A stretch of DNA of 64,000 bases from Sva-07 sp963716235 (GCA_963716235.1 CAVQTE010000003.1:1-64000), one strand, 5' to 3'. Counted from the stretch's first letter, positions 39,540-51,198 are shown. Notes: generated from the letters alone by a model not told the origin. Made by a program: numbers and translations.

Positions 39540-40482
39540 GATTCGGGCGATGGTGCCGAACGTGCCGATGCCCTTCATGGCGATGGCCGACGACTGGGCG
39601 AATCCGGAGAACAGCACCACGAATGCGGCGAAGCTGGCGGCGAACACGGTCAAGACGGCGACGAGCGCACTCCAGGCGACCGTACCGGGAGGGTCGCCGA
39701 GCAGACCCGTCGCCATAGACGACGAGGAACACCAGGAGCGTCAGCGCGCTCGTGGCCGCGACGAACATCATGCGCACCGCGATCCGTTCCGAGAACGGCA
39801 GGAGCATGCGGACCCCGTGGGCCATCAAGGCGTAGGTGTTCATCCGGGAGCTGCCGGCGAAGCGATGACCTCTGGCGCAGGGCACGGTGGCGGTGGGTCG
39901 ACGCAGCGCCAGCAACGTCGAGGAATAGCAGAGGTCGAAACTCGGATGCTGAATGGTGACAGCGAGTGAGTCACCGCGCTGCGCGGCGAAGTTGCCCGAC
40001 CGGATCGTGGTGCCCGTCAGCACGCGGAACATGATCCGGAACACGACGTACATCACCCGGAATCGCAGGGGCTCGGAACGCTTGGTCCGCTGAGCGAGTG
40101 CCAGAGCGACCGTGTCGGCGTCGAGTGCCCGCAGCAGCCGCGGGACGTCGCACGGCTGGTCCTCGCCGTCGGAGTCCATCGTGACCACGACATCGCCGTC
40201 GTCGAGTTCGGCGACGATGTGGCGCAGTCCGTAGACGATTGCCCGTTGGTGCCCGAGATTGAACGGAGGTCGCAACACCTCGACGTCGTCGAAGTCGTCG
40301 AGAGCGTGGATGTCGGGATCGGTGCCGGCAGAGTCGTCGATCACGACGTAACGGAGATCGAGGTGGAGGCCGTCGGCCGTGCAAGCGTCGGTCGTCTCGG
40401 TGCGCAGCCGCACGAACGACTCGGTGTCGTTGAGCATCGGGCTCACGACCCAGCAGCGAGTGGTCTCGAACGGCTGTGTCAT
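39536..40482 (-). CDS. GT2 glycosyltransferase with two C-terminal membrane helices (one or two frameshifts)
   Basis: Membrane-anchored GT2 of the polyisoprenyl-phosphate hexose synthase kind. It begins MTQPFETTRCWVVSPMLND, then LRYVVIDDSAGTDPDIHAL, LRPPFNLGHQRAIVYGLRHI, VVVTMDSDGEDQPCDVPRLL (DxD in DSDGEDQP) and RSGNFAAQRGDS. Two hydrophobic segments follow: MMFVAATSALTLLVFLVVYG and, after a one-base shift near 39725, VAWSALVAVLTVFAASFAAF, ending FGTIAR. The exact end is uncertain; a second shift would give a TGA inside the ATGA of the next gene. Start is seven bases after the methyltransferase stop. It probably supplies a lipid-linked sugar to the neighbouring GT-C protein. Confidence 0.8.
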
Positions 40483-40489
40483 GACTCGC

Positions 40490-41247
40490 TCATGGCTGTG
40501 TCGTCGGCTGTGTCGTCGGCTTCGACGCAATGGCGACCACCGATGTGCCCGCGGGCCACAGCCGCCGCCACCGGGCCGTGAGGTGGCTCACCGCGTAGCC
40601 GAGCCGATTCATCCGGTCGCTCAATCGGGGAAAGTCGACGTCGGAACGGCTCCCGGGACGCAGCTTGCGCACGGGCAGCATCACCAGCATCTCCGGGAAC
40701 AGGTACGCCGTGCTGCGCACCTCGAACCCGGCACGTTCGAGCAGGGTGCGGACCTGGCGCCGCGAATAGCGGCGGTAGTGGCCGAGTTCGACGTCCCACG
40801 AGGAGAACGCCCATTGCAGCGCCGGAACCGTGAGCACGAGTGTCGTGCCCGGATCCAGACGGTGGCGAGCTCGGTGAGCACGCCGAGATCGTCCTCGATG
40901 TGTTCGACGACGTCGAGCATCGTCACCACGGTGTCGGCGCTGATCGTCTCGGCGGGGTCGTGGCGTGCCTCGGAACCGAAATGGGTCGCCAGCGCAGCGT
41001 CGAGGACCGGCGACAGTTCCTCGAATCGGTACCGCACGCCCGGCACGTTCGTGGCCATCCAGTCGCCGAGCATGCCCGATCCGGCACCGATGTCGAGCAC
41101 CTGGACGGCATGCTGTGCGTTCGCGGTCTCGGCGACCAGGTCGAATCGCACCCAGTGCCAGAACGTGTGCGCCGACGGGTCCTGGATGTTGAGCTGCTGA
41201 CGTTCCAGCAGAGTGGGGGTCCCGTTCGAGGGTGTGTCGCTGCTCAC
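40490..41247 (-). CDS. class I SAM-dependent methyltransferase (one frameshift)
   Basis: About 252 residues. The N-terminus reads LLERQQLNIQDPSAHTFWHW, motif I is AVQVLDIGAGSGMLGDWMA, and post-motif segments are DTVVTMLDVVEHIEDDLGVL and, after a one-base shift near 40860, LVLTVPALQWAFSSWDVELG and HYRRYSRRQVRTLLERAGFE. This is the UbiE/Coq5-like layout, with the H-x-RRYS segment typical of methyltransferases acting on sugars or lipid-linked intermediates in polysaccharide clusters. The GTG start faces the divergent bifunctional GT2/methyltransferase gene across 84 bases. It heads the minus-strand run with the GT2 and GT-C genes. Confidence 0.8.
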
Positions 41248-41331
41248 CGGTCGATCACTGTAGAGGGGACGCCCGAGGTGGCGTCGGCTTTGTAGTGTTA
41301 CCCGGATGCGTGTGCAGCCCGGGGGAGTGAC

Positions 41332-42769
41332 GTGAAGATCGGGGTGCTCGTCGTCGCCTACAACGCTGAATCGACGTTGCGGTGGGTTCTCGACCGGATT
41401 CCGCCCGATCTGCGGGTCGAACTTGCCGAGGTGCTCGTCATGGACGATCACTCGTCGGACTCGACCTTCGATGTCGCTCACGGGTACGTGGCCTCGGGCA
41501 CGGACATTCCGCTCACGATCATCCGCCACGATCACAATCTCGGCTACGGCGGCAACCAGAAGGCCGGATACCGCTACGCCATCGATCACGGGTGGGATGT
41601 CGTCGTGCTCCTGCACGGCGATGGCCAGTACGCCCCGGAGAAGATGGCCGACCTGTTGGCGCCGATCGTCGACGGCGACGCCGACGCGGTGTTCGGCTCG
41701 CGGATGCTCGATCCCGGTGGCGCACTCCGCGGGGGAATGCCGCGTTACAAGTACGTGGGCAACCGGATCCTCACGACCGCCCAGAACGCGATCACCGGCG
41801 CACGCTTGAGCGAGTGGCATTCGGGGTATCGCGCGTACCGGGTGGCTGCGCTCGCCGAGCTCCCGTTCGTCGGCAACAGTGACGACTTCGACTTCGACAC
41901 CGAGATCATCCTGCAGCTGCTCGGTGCCGACAAACGCATCGTCGAAGTGCCGATCCCGACCTACTACGGCGACGAGATCTCACGGGTCAACGGCATCGCC
42001 TATGCCCGCGACATCATGATCGACACCGTTCGGCACCGCCTCGGCGAGTACGGATTCGGACGCGGCGACCTCGGCCACAAGGACGAGCCGTACGAGTACA
42101 AGCCGTCACCGAACAGTTCCCACGCGATCGTTCTCGAACTCGTTCCTGTCGGGCAAGCCGTTGCGGATTCTCGACGTCGGATGCGGGCCGGGCTGGGTGG
42201 CCGCGGAGCTCCGTCGACGAGGCCATCATGTGACCGGTGTCGATGTCGTGGCCGACGAGGCGATCGCCGAGCGAACCGATCGGTTCTTCGTTGCCGATGT
42301 GGAGGGTGGGCTTCCCGAGGAGGTGGGCGACGGCTACGACGTCGTCATCGCTGCCGACGTCATCGAACACGTTCGCAACCCCGACGAGCTGCTGGCCGAT
42401 CTCGCGGGCCGGATGGATCCGGCGGGCACGATCATCGCCAGCGTGCCGAACTTCGGCCACTGGTATCCGCGTCTGCGCACGGTCGCCGGGCTCTTCGACT
42501 ACGACCAGCGCGGCATTCTCGACCGCACCCATGTGCGCTTCTTCACCCGGCGGAGTTTCCGGCGCGCGCTGGCGAACACCGGGCTCGTCACCACGGCCGA
42601 GTCCTACGCCGGGCTGCCGCTCGACGTGCTCGGCGTCGGGGGCGCGCTCGGGAGTGTCGTCGCCGCCGGTGACGGTCTGGCGCGCCGAGTCTGGCCCACA
42701 CTGTTCGCGTACCAGTTCGTGGTTCGACTCGAAACTGCGCCGCACCTGCTCGACCCGCCCGTGACGTGA
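41332..42769 (+). CDS. bifunctional GT2 glycosyltransferase / SAM methyltransferase (one frameshift)
   Basis: Fusion of two enzymes, about 479 residues. Residues 1-260 are GT2: VKIGVLVVAYNAESTLRWVL, VLVMDDHSSDSTFDVA, HNLGYGGNQKAGYRYAIDHG, VVVLLHGDGQYAPEKMADLL (DxD as HGDGQ), SEWHSGYRAYR and EVPIPTYYGDEISRVNG. A linker (NSSHAIVL, then NSFLSGKPL) carries a one-base shift near 42140. The second part is a class I methyltransferase: LRILDVGCGPGWVAAELRRR, GYDVVIAADVIEHVRNPDEL, GTIIASVPNFGHWYPRLRTV and LDRTHVRFFTRRSF. No stop or start separates the parts, so this is one protein made of two consecutive pathway steps. The GTG start has a GGGGGAG ribosome-binding site. Confidence 0.85.
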
Positions 42770-42770
42770 C

Positions 42771-44712
42771 GTGACGTCGACCGGGAACATCGAGCACGCT
42801 CCCGAGACGCGCACCGCCTCCACTGCGGCGGCGACGGCCGGGAATCGGGTCACCGGGGGTTGTCGGCCGAACGCCGTGGTGTGGATCATCACGATGCTGG
42901 CCGTCGTCGTCTTCTGGCTGGTGGCCACATCGTGGCGGCCCGTGGGAGCTGTTCGATCGGGCGGGGTTCAGTGCCGACTTCTACGACGAGCAGGCGCGGG
43001 CGTTCTGGCATGGCCGACTGGCGGTCGATCCGGCGATCCCGGGCCCAGAAGGCTTCGTGGTGGACGGCAAGACCTACCTGTACTACGGGCCCTTCCTCTC
43101 GCTGGTGCGGATGCCGTTGATGCTCTTCGGCGATCTGTTCGTCGGCCGGCTGGTGCGCGTGTCGATGCTGATCGCCGTGGTGGTGCTCTGCCGGTGGTCG
43201 GCGCGACTGGCACGTGCGGGCCGTGCGGTGATCCGGTCGACGACGGCCACGGATCCGGTCGACGATCGTTGGGCGCTGGGGCTCTTCACTGCGGCAGTCG
43301 CGTTCTCCCCGGCACTGTTCGCCGCCGGCTGGATCTCGGTCTACAACGAGACCGAGTTGTGGGCGCTGACCCTCGCAGTGATCGGCTTCGCCCTGATCGC
43401 CGAGTGGGCTGCATCGGGGTTCGCCGAGCGCCGACTGCTGCTGGGCGCGTCGGCTGCAGCGCTGGCCGCCACGCTTGACTCGCGCTCCGATCGGGCTCGG
43501 TGTCTCGGTCGCGCTCATCGCCTGCGGTGGCGTGCTGTTGTGGCGCAGTCGGACGACCGGCTTCGACCGCGGTCGCTCGGCGCTGCTCGGCGGGGTGCTC
43601 CCGATCGTCGCCCATGTCGTCGTCAACTTCGCGAAGTTCGGCACGTTGACCTCGGTGCCCGGGGATCGCCAGTTGCTCTCGTTGACCGACCCGGTTCGCG
43701 CGGCCTGGTTCGCCGGCAACAACGGGAGCTTCTTCTCGCCTCGGTTCCTGCCCACGACGTTGGTGCAGTACCTGCGCCCCGATGGCATCCGGTTCGAACG
43801 GTTGGTCCCCGGCGTCCGGTTCGGCCCCTTGGCGGTCGATCGGGGGAGCTACCCGGCCGAGTCGATCACCCCGGCGTCATCGCTGCCCGCCAGTGCCACG
43901 CTGCTGCTCGTCCTGGCGGTCGTTGGTGTCGTCTGGATGATCCGGCATCGGAATCGGACATGGCTGCTGCTCGTCGGCGCGGCGGTGGCAGGTGCGGTGC
44001 CGACGTTCATGATCGGGTTCATCGCCAACCGTTATCTGATCGACATGCTGCCGCCGCTGATCGTGGCGGGTGCGATCGGAATCTGGGTGGTGCTCGCCCT
44101 GCCGCGACAACGGGTGGTGAAGACCGTCGGCGTGGTGCTCGTCGTGTGGGGCCTCTGGGTGAATGCGTCGCTGGCCACGTGGACCAACGAGTACAAGACC
44201 CTGGGATTCACGCAGCTGCGCTACGACATCGACGATGCCCTGTTCGGCGCTCCGGCGCCGTCTCTCATCGCGCTCGTGGCCGGTGTCGACGTTCCCCGTG
44301 ATGGGATCGTCGCACTGGATCCTCGATGCCAGGGCATCTACATGGCCGAACAGGGTCACTGGTTGGCGATCGACCGTGGCGGTACCCGCCGAGCGAGCGG
44401 AGTGATCGAAGCGCTCGACGATGACGTCGTTCTGGCGGCAGGTTCGGGCTGGACACTCGAGCTGGTGCTGTCAGGTGACGGTGCGGTGCTCAGGGTGGTC
44501 GATTCGGCGGGCCGGACCACGTTCGAGCAACCGGTCGAGGTCACTGCTCCGGCGACCTACGAGGTCGTCCTCGACAACGTGTCGCGCGAGTACCGAGCCC
44601 GTGTCGGCGATGCCGTGGTGCTCCTTCCGGTCGAGCTGTACGGCGATACGAGCCTGCGGCGGCCGACGGCGCCCCGTCCGCGCTGTGCGTCGAGCTCACT
44701 GAGCAGCTCTGA
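42771..44712 (+). CDS. polytopic membrane protein, probable GT-C glycosyltransferase with C-terminal beta domain (three frameshifts)
   Basis: About 647 residues. A first helix (VVWIITMLAVVVFWLVATSW) is followed by the acidic loop SADFYDEQARAFWHGRL, a GT-C-like DE motif, then VVDGKTYLYYGPFLSLVRMP. Eight or nine helices follow, including SALLGGVLPIVAHVVVNFAK and LLLVLAVVGVVWMI. After residue 520 a soluble region (GWTLELVLSGDGAVLRVVDS, ATYEVVLDNVSREYRARVGD) resembles a beta-sandwich carbohydrate-binding module. Shifts lie near 42945, 43480 and 44660. The start follows the preceding stop by one base inside a GTGAC triplicate. Role in glycan transfer is inferred from fold and context only. Confidence 0.68.
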
Positions 44713-44731
44713 GCCGCCCACCCCACCCAGC

Positions 44732-44777
44732 GCGATGAGCCAAGCGACCGGATGTCGGTCTCATCGCTCATCGCTCT
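44732..44777. repeat. intergenic hairpin element, copy A
   Basis: Between convergent stops. The core reads GCGATGAG, a short bulge, GACCG, a 5-base loop, CGGTC, then TCATCGC, with an extra TCATCGC copy after it. It shares its layout (GATGAG, AAGCGACC, loop, CGGTCTCA, TCATCGC) with a second copy at 63699-63740, so it is a repeated genomic element. Position at gene 3' ends suggests a terminator or REP-like function. Confidence 0.6.
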
Positions 44778-44782
44778 CAGGG

Positions 44783-45932
44783 TCAGAGGAGGGCGATGGC
44801 GGCGACGACGACCACGAGGGATGATGCGGCCCACGTGGCGACGACGCTCCGCTGCGGCACCTCCAGACGTCGTAACGGCTGCTCGACGGCCCGGTGCAGG
44901 ATCACGGCGACCGCCAGTGACGCGGCGACCTTGAGGGCCAGCAACGCCCACGATTCCAGGCCCGTGCGGTCGGGGGTCAGGATCAGGATGATCGGCCAGT
45001 GCACGAGGTACCACGAATAGCTCAACCTGCCGATGGTGACCGCCGGCGCCCACGCGAGTACTCGGGTGAGCGGTCCCGGGGCCAACAGTGACATCACGAG
45101 CGCGGCGTTCACGAGCGACATCGCTCCGTATCCGCCATGCAGCAACCACGGTGGGTCGTAGTCGGTCGTGGCCGCGAGGAGCACGATGAGGCTCATCGCC
45201 ACGATCCCGACCGGTCGCAGCAGCGACGACAGTCAGGAGCTCCGTCCGGGTGTGGAGGAGTACCGCCAACGCGGAGCCTGCGATCAGCTCCGAGGCGCGT
45301 GTGATCGTGCTGAACTCCAGTTGGTACTGGGGCCAGTTGGCGAGCAGCTGGACGACCACCGATGTCGACCAACCGCAGGCGATGATGATCGTGAGGGTGC
45401 GGACGGGTCGTGCGGTGCGCACCGCGGCGATCACGACGACAACGAGCAGCAGGTAGAACTGCTCCTCGATGGCCAGTGACCAGAACGGTCCGAGTGGCCC
45501 GACGATGGTCCGCAGGAGGGCGTTCTCGCCACTCCAGATGACGTGCCAGTTGGTGTATCCGAATGCGCCGGCCAGCGCGTCGGATGTCGTCATCCCAGTC
45601 CAGAACCGACTCGAGAGCAGGACCGTGGCGAACACGACGACGAGCGATGCGGGAGCGAGCCGCTTCAGACGTCGAGTCCAGAAGCGACCGAGGTCGAGAC
45701 CCGCTCCGCCCGCGATCTGGCGCAGGAGCAACGTCGTGACCAGGTAGCCCGAGAGGGTGAAGAACACCGAGACACCGATGAACCCGCCCGGCGCAACGCT
45801 CGAGAGACCAGAGGTCGCACCGGCGTGGAAGAGCACGACGGCGATCACGGCAACGGCACGAAGGCCGTCGAGGGCCGGGTGGTAGTCGCCCACTGCCGCC
45901 ACAGGCGACGCGGTCGGCGCGTCGTCGGTCAC
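44783..45932 (-). CDS. acyltransferase 3 family membrane O-acyltransferase (one frameshift)
   Basis: About 383 residues with ten predicted helices, the OafA/NodX/Acyltransferase 3 fold that moves acetyl or short acyl groups onto sugars at the membrane. It begins YHPALDGLRAVAVIAVVLFH (with the catalytic His), continues APGGFIGVSVFFTLSGYLVT, RFWTRRLKRLAPASLVVV and PFWSLAIEEQFYLLLVVVV. After a shift near 45222 it ends with RLSYSWYLVHWPIILILTP and ILHRAVEQPLRRLEV. No C-terminal SGNH domain, unlike the paralogue at 56124. The GTG overlaps the aftD stop as GTGA, so acylation of the arabinan or its acceptor is the natural inference. Confidence 0.85.
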
Positions 45933-48900
45933 CTCGACCCGCGTTTCGCATCGGTTGCGAACAAGGTCGACACGGTGAGCAGCACCACGCCGAGCAGCGT
46001 CCAACCGTGGAGCCACTCGAATCTGATCGGCCATCCGGCCCCGGGATAGGGCCGATCGGTGCGAACCACGACGAGGACGACCAGACTCGCGCCGAGCACG
46101 AGGGCGGCCCCGATCGCCGTGAGCAGACGACTGCGGCGTAGGACGATGATCGGGACTCCGAGGAGCAGCGCGACGAGCGCCCACGCCCATCCGACGAACA
46201 GTGCGCTTGCCACGACGCCTGTGCCGACGGTGAGTGCCGTCGCTCGTCGGGTGGCTCGATCGCTCAACGTGGCACGTCTCGGTGGCCGGGTGGCGGCGTC
46301 AGCATCGTCGGCGCGCCGACGATCGACGACGACGAGGGCGAGCGCGAGCAACACGCCGAGGCCGGACAGGGCGAACGCGATGTTCAACGGGCGCTGCGCC
46401 GTCCAGCGCACGGTCACCGTGGTCGGTGTCGAGGACGGTTCGAGGTACCAGCCGTTGGCGTTGCCGTCGACGAGCGTCGGTGCGCCGAGCGATCCGTCGT
46501 CGGTCGATGCGGTCCAGCCGGTGTTGTACCCCTCGCCGACGACCAACCAGCACCCGGTGGGGCACGGCGGTACATCGACGACACGTCCGCGCCTCGATTC
46601 GTTCACCTCGACCGGGGTGACCAACCCCGATGCCGCATCGGGTCCCCCCTCGGTCAATTGCACCTGGTCGACCTGGAGACCGGTCGTGCCCGAGTCCGTC
46701 CCGATCAACTCGTGTTCACCCACATCGAGCCGATCGATCGGGTCGCAGGGGACTGCGGCGACCGGTTGGCCTGCGAGCAACGCGTCGGTGGTCGCAGTGA
46801 AGGAGATGTCGAGCGGGCGACCGTCGAGTTCGACGAGATCGGATCGGCACTCGGCGGTGATCGTCTCGACCGGAGCGACGCCGAGTGAGGCTCCGTCGAA
46901 CTCGATCTCGGAGATGGCGGCGGGAAGCACGATTGGTTCGCCGAATCGACGATCGATGGTCGTGCGTGGATCGACCGCAGTGATCTCGATGGTGAGCTCG
47001 TCGAGGGACATCGCACGTGGGAGCTGGATCACACCGGGCGATGTCGGCTCGATCGGCACACCGATCGTCCCGTCGGCGTCGGTGAGGCTGAGTTCGGTGA
47101 TGGGGGAGAAGTCGCCCTCGGGCTGTGTGACGCTGAGCGTCGATGCCATCGACGAACCCGACAGGGTGAGGCGGTGACCGGTCGGTTCGCCGAACGGTGT
47201 GATCCAGCTCGTGGCCATGTTGCCGTCGAGGGCGGCCGCTCCACGAGCGGCCGGTACACCGGTGAGGTGACCGTCGTCGCTGGCGTTCTCGCCGAGGAGT
47301 GCAGCGAGCACGTCCCCGCCGGCACGCTGATCGAGGCGGAGTGTCACGTCTGCGTCGACGGTGATGGATCGAGCGAGTTCGAACCGGCGTCGCATCGCCG
47401 GCTCGGGATCGTCGCGCCAACGGTCGGTGGGATCGGTGCGCAGGCGGGTGAACAGCAGGCTGATCGGAGTGTCGGGAGCCTCGGCGGCAACGCTCAGCGC
47501 GTCGATCGGCGGTCGGATGAACTCCGTGGTGGGTCCGAGCCCGAGGTCGATCTCGGTGAAGCCGACTCCCCGCAACGCGTCGCCGAATCGGTGGCTGTGG
47601 GTCGCTCGTGGCGGCGATCGTGATGGTCACCTCGGTGGGGCCGTCGGTCGGCTCGATGTCGATGCGCTGTCCGAGCGCCGTCCAGCGACGTCTGATCGAG
47701 ATCGACGCGCTGCACGGATCGATCATCGACGGCGAGGTCGATCGCGGTGATGGTGCGGTCGTCGGGGCCGGCATCGGGTTGGCGCAGGGTGACGTGGTCG
47801 ATCCCGGCATCGGAACTGAGCACGATGAACTCGCCGACGCCAGGGGCCCGGTCGGCGACGGTCCAGCTGGTCGCCGGATCGCCGTCGATCGCCATCACCG
47901 GTCGATGCTCGGGCAGATACGCGAACGGCTCGCCGTAGGCGGACGCGGCAGCCGTGACGGGCCCCGACTGCACCGAGATGGTCTGGGTGGCCTCGTCAGC
48001 GGTGTCGAAGACGGGGAGCCGTTGGTCGGCGCCCTCGAAGCGGAGCACATCGGAGTCGGCGCCGCCCGACTCGGTGAATCCCGTGACGTCCTGCGAGCTG
48101 CGCCAGTGGTGGCTGCGGTCGCGATTCGTGTCGGTCACGACGAGTCGGGACGCAGAGACGCAACGCATCGACGAGATCATCGTCCGAGCGAGGCGCTGTA
48201 GCGGATCAGTTCGGTCCCGTCGATGATTCCTGCACCGGCGGCATCGACGATCCCGGCGCCGTCCCCGGAGAGCACGACTTCGTCGGTCTTCACCCTCACC
48301 GTCGGCACCGGGTCGTCGACACCGACGAGCGTGACGGGCGCGATCGCCGACCCGACCCGGCCGTCGCTGATCGACTGCTCGTCGACCATCGGTCGGTCGG
48401 GCCGCATCGTGGTCGGTTCACCGAAGCGCACCGGAGGGAGCAGCCCGGAGTCGGCGGCTGCCGGCGACGTCAGGAGGTCGTCGACGATCTCCGGCCGGGC
48501 GAGCCGGAAGCGGTCGAAGGCGACGTCGCCCGTGACCCAGACGGTGTCGACCCCCAGCAGCCGTGCAACCGGCGCAACGCTCGCGACGTCGAGGGTGCCG
48601 TCCTGGAACCGGTCGTCGAGCGCGAAGACGAGGTCCATGGCGGCGGCGCTTCCGAGCGGGAGCAGGTCGCGTGTGACCAGGGGGCGCTCGGTCAGCGCCG
48701 GCAGCGGTTGGTCGACCGTGTAGCCCCATCGGTAGGCGCCGAACTCGGTTCCCGGAACCTGCAGGACCCGGTACCCGTCGGGGAGCTCATCGAGGTACGC
48801 CGCCGCGTCGAGCCAACTCGCCGGCGGGTCGGCATCTCGCTCCAGAGCGGGGTCGACGAAGCCGCCGGTGCGCAGTGCCGGAAGGTTGGCGACCGCGAGG

Positions 48901-50150
48901 ATCGCGACGACCACTGCGAGCGCACCGTCGGCGCGGATGCGGTGATCGGTGAACCGCAGGTGCAGACGAACACCACGGAGCGTGCCGACTGCCATTGCCG
49001 CGCCGAGCGCCAGGCCGAGCACGAGGACCGGCACCGCCCGGGTGCTGCTGCGCAGTGCCAGCGCGAGCCCGCCCTCGCCGTCGCCGAGGAGCACCGACAT
49101 CACGGGTGAGGGGTCGTCGATCGGGTGGACGCCGACGGCGAGAATGGTGCCGACGCCGATCAGCAGTGCGGCGTAGCGACGGTGAGCCCAGCGGGTGGTG
49201 ACGAGACCGACGAGGCACACGGCGAGGAGCGCCACACCGATCGCGATGATCTTGATCGACGCCAGGTAGTCGAGCGATGCGGTGGTGGTCGCGGCGAAGG
49301 AGTCACGGATGTAGAACAGCCAGTACCCGAGTCCACGGACCACTTCGGTCGATGTCGACGTGAACGAGACGGACTCGAGTGATTCGGAGTACGCCAGGAC
49401 GTCGGACCCGTAGCGCCCCTGGATCATCAGCATCACGATCCACCACAGCGACACGAGCGTCGACAGCAGTGCCACCTTGGCCGAGGTGGTCAGCGCGCGC
49501 ATCCACGTGATGTCGCGTCTCCACGCCACATGGATCAGCCAGAGCGCCGGCGCCGGAATGATCATCGCCAGCGCGGTTGCGTTCACGGCGCCGACGGTCA
49601 GCACGATCAGCGCGATGAGCGCGGGATGTCGCCAACGGCCCCGAGTGGCCGCCATCGCAGTGCACCCGACGATCCACCCCAATCCCGCCCAGGGGAGCAG
49701 GAGCACGGAGGTTCGCGAGATGTACGGGAGCACATAGGGCGACAGCTGGTACACGAGCGCCGCGACCAGGGCGGCGAGGGGAGCGAGCCCGATGACCCGT
49801 GACATCCACCGAACACCGAGGCCCGCCGCGATGAGCAGCGTGCCGATCCAGAGGCGATGGGCGATCCAGTCGGGGACGCCGAGCAGATCGAACAACCAGA
49901 ACCACGGACCGGCCGGCCAGAGGTAGGAGATGTGCTGATGGGGAACCCAGCCGGCGAACTGGCGGGGATCCATCGTGGTCGTCGCGTCGGCGAGGAAGCG
50001 TCCGGGGTCGAGGTAGATGTAGAGCTTGGAGTCCGCCGGCATCCGACCCGGGGCTGCGCTCAGCGCCGGGACGTAGGCGAGGAGGCCGAGCACGATGACC
50101 GAAACCCACGTGGAGTGTCGCCTGATCCACGACATCGTGACGTCGCTCAC
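45929..50150 (-). CDS. aftD: alpha-(1->3)-arabinofuranosyltransferase, AftD type (three frameshifts)
   Basis: About 1,407 residues, close to the 1,400 of mycobacterial AftD. The N-terminal GT-C domain begins VSVIVLGLLAYVPALSAAPG, has the acidic loop ADSKLYIYLDPGRFLADATT, HISYLWPAGPWFWLFDLLG and over ten helices to about residue 430. The soluble part includes the DUF3367-like segment SRLVVTDTNRDRSHHWRSSQ. Two discoidin-type modules are seen (AIDGDPATSWT and ALDGNMATSWIT) and WLVVGEGYNTGWTAST near residue 1215. Four helices end the protein. Shifts lie near 48178, 47685 and 47580. It uses decaprenylphosphoryl-arabinose, whose synthesis is encoded at 27-32 kb. Both ends overlap neighbours as GTGA. 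Confidence 0.88.
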
Positions 50151-51198
50151 CGAGCTCGCGGCAGCAAGCCCGACATGCGCTTGACCGCCTGGAGTGCACC
50201 CTGCTTCGCGGTGCGGCGATGATGCGACGCCCCGGTGTCATCGGCCTGGGCCCGGTGCTCGACGAACCAGTCGTAGCTCTGGGCGAACATCTCGTCGGTC
50301 GACCACGTCGGCGTCCAACCGAGCTGTTCACGAAGGTGATCGAGGTCGAACCACATCGACTTCGAGTACATCAACCAGTGGTACGGGGCAAACGGTGTGA
50401 TCCCGAGCGTTGCGCTGAGGTGCATCGCGAGGCCGGCGGGGCCGGCAGGAACCGATCGGACGGTGGCTCCGGTGCCGGCGTGGAGACACAGCGCCTCGAG
50501 CGTCTCTCGCATGGTGCCGAAACGGTCGGTGCCGACGTTGAACAACCCCGGGCCCGGCGTGTCGAGCGGCGAGGATGCAGACGTCGGCGAGGTCGTCGGA
50601 ATGCACGAACTGGTAACGATTGGTGCCGTCGCCGAGCACGATCGGATCGCGCCCGTCGGCGATCCAGTCGAACAGGATGCCGAAGATGCCGAGGCGGCCG
50701 TGCCCGAGGATCGTGCGTGGTCGCACGATGGAGACGTCGAGACCCTGACGGGCAGCGTCGAGACACGCCCATTCGGCGGCGAGCTTGGCGAGTCCGTAGG
50801 CCTCCATCGGGGCCGGCACGGTCGACGGCAGGACGGGGTTCGTGTCGGGCACGCCGAACACCGCACTCGACGAGGTGTGGATCACCTTGCTGACACCGGC
50901 GTCGATGCTGGCATCGAGGAGCAGCCGGGTTCCGTCGACATTGACCGTGCGCAGGAGATTCGAGATCACGCGCGAGTGGCACCTGCGCCACGTTGTTCAT
51001 CACGATGTCGACACCCTCGACCGCCTCGCGCACCGCCGCACGATCGCGGATGTCGCCGGCCATGAACTCCACGTCGGCGGGCCGATCGGTTGCGTCGTTG
51101 AGGTCGAACACCCGGACCCGATGCCCGGCGGCTCCCAGGCGATCGACGAGCAAGGAACCGAAGTAGCCACTCCCGCCGGTGACGAGAACGAGGCTCAC
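50147..51198 (-). CDS. NAD-dependent epimerase/dehydratase (about two frameshifts)
   Basis: Extended SDR, about 350 residues. It begins VSLVLVTGGSGYFGSLLVDR (TGGxGxxG), then GDIRDRAAVREAVEGVD. The active site is VIHTSSSAVFGVPDTNP plus MEAYGLAKLAAEWACL (Y-x3-K), and RPRTILGHGRLGIFGILFDW, DGTNRYQFVHSDDLADVCIL and GLFNVGTDRFGTMRETLEAL follow. Shifts lie near 50965 and 50565. It is overlapped by aftD on one side and the next SDR on the other, all as GTGA. The likely substrate is a nucleotide- or lipid-linked sugar of the arabinan operon; a 3-beta-hydroxysteroid dehydrogenase-like activity is also compatible. Confidence 0.83.
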
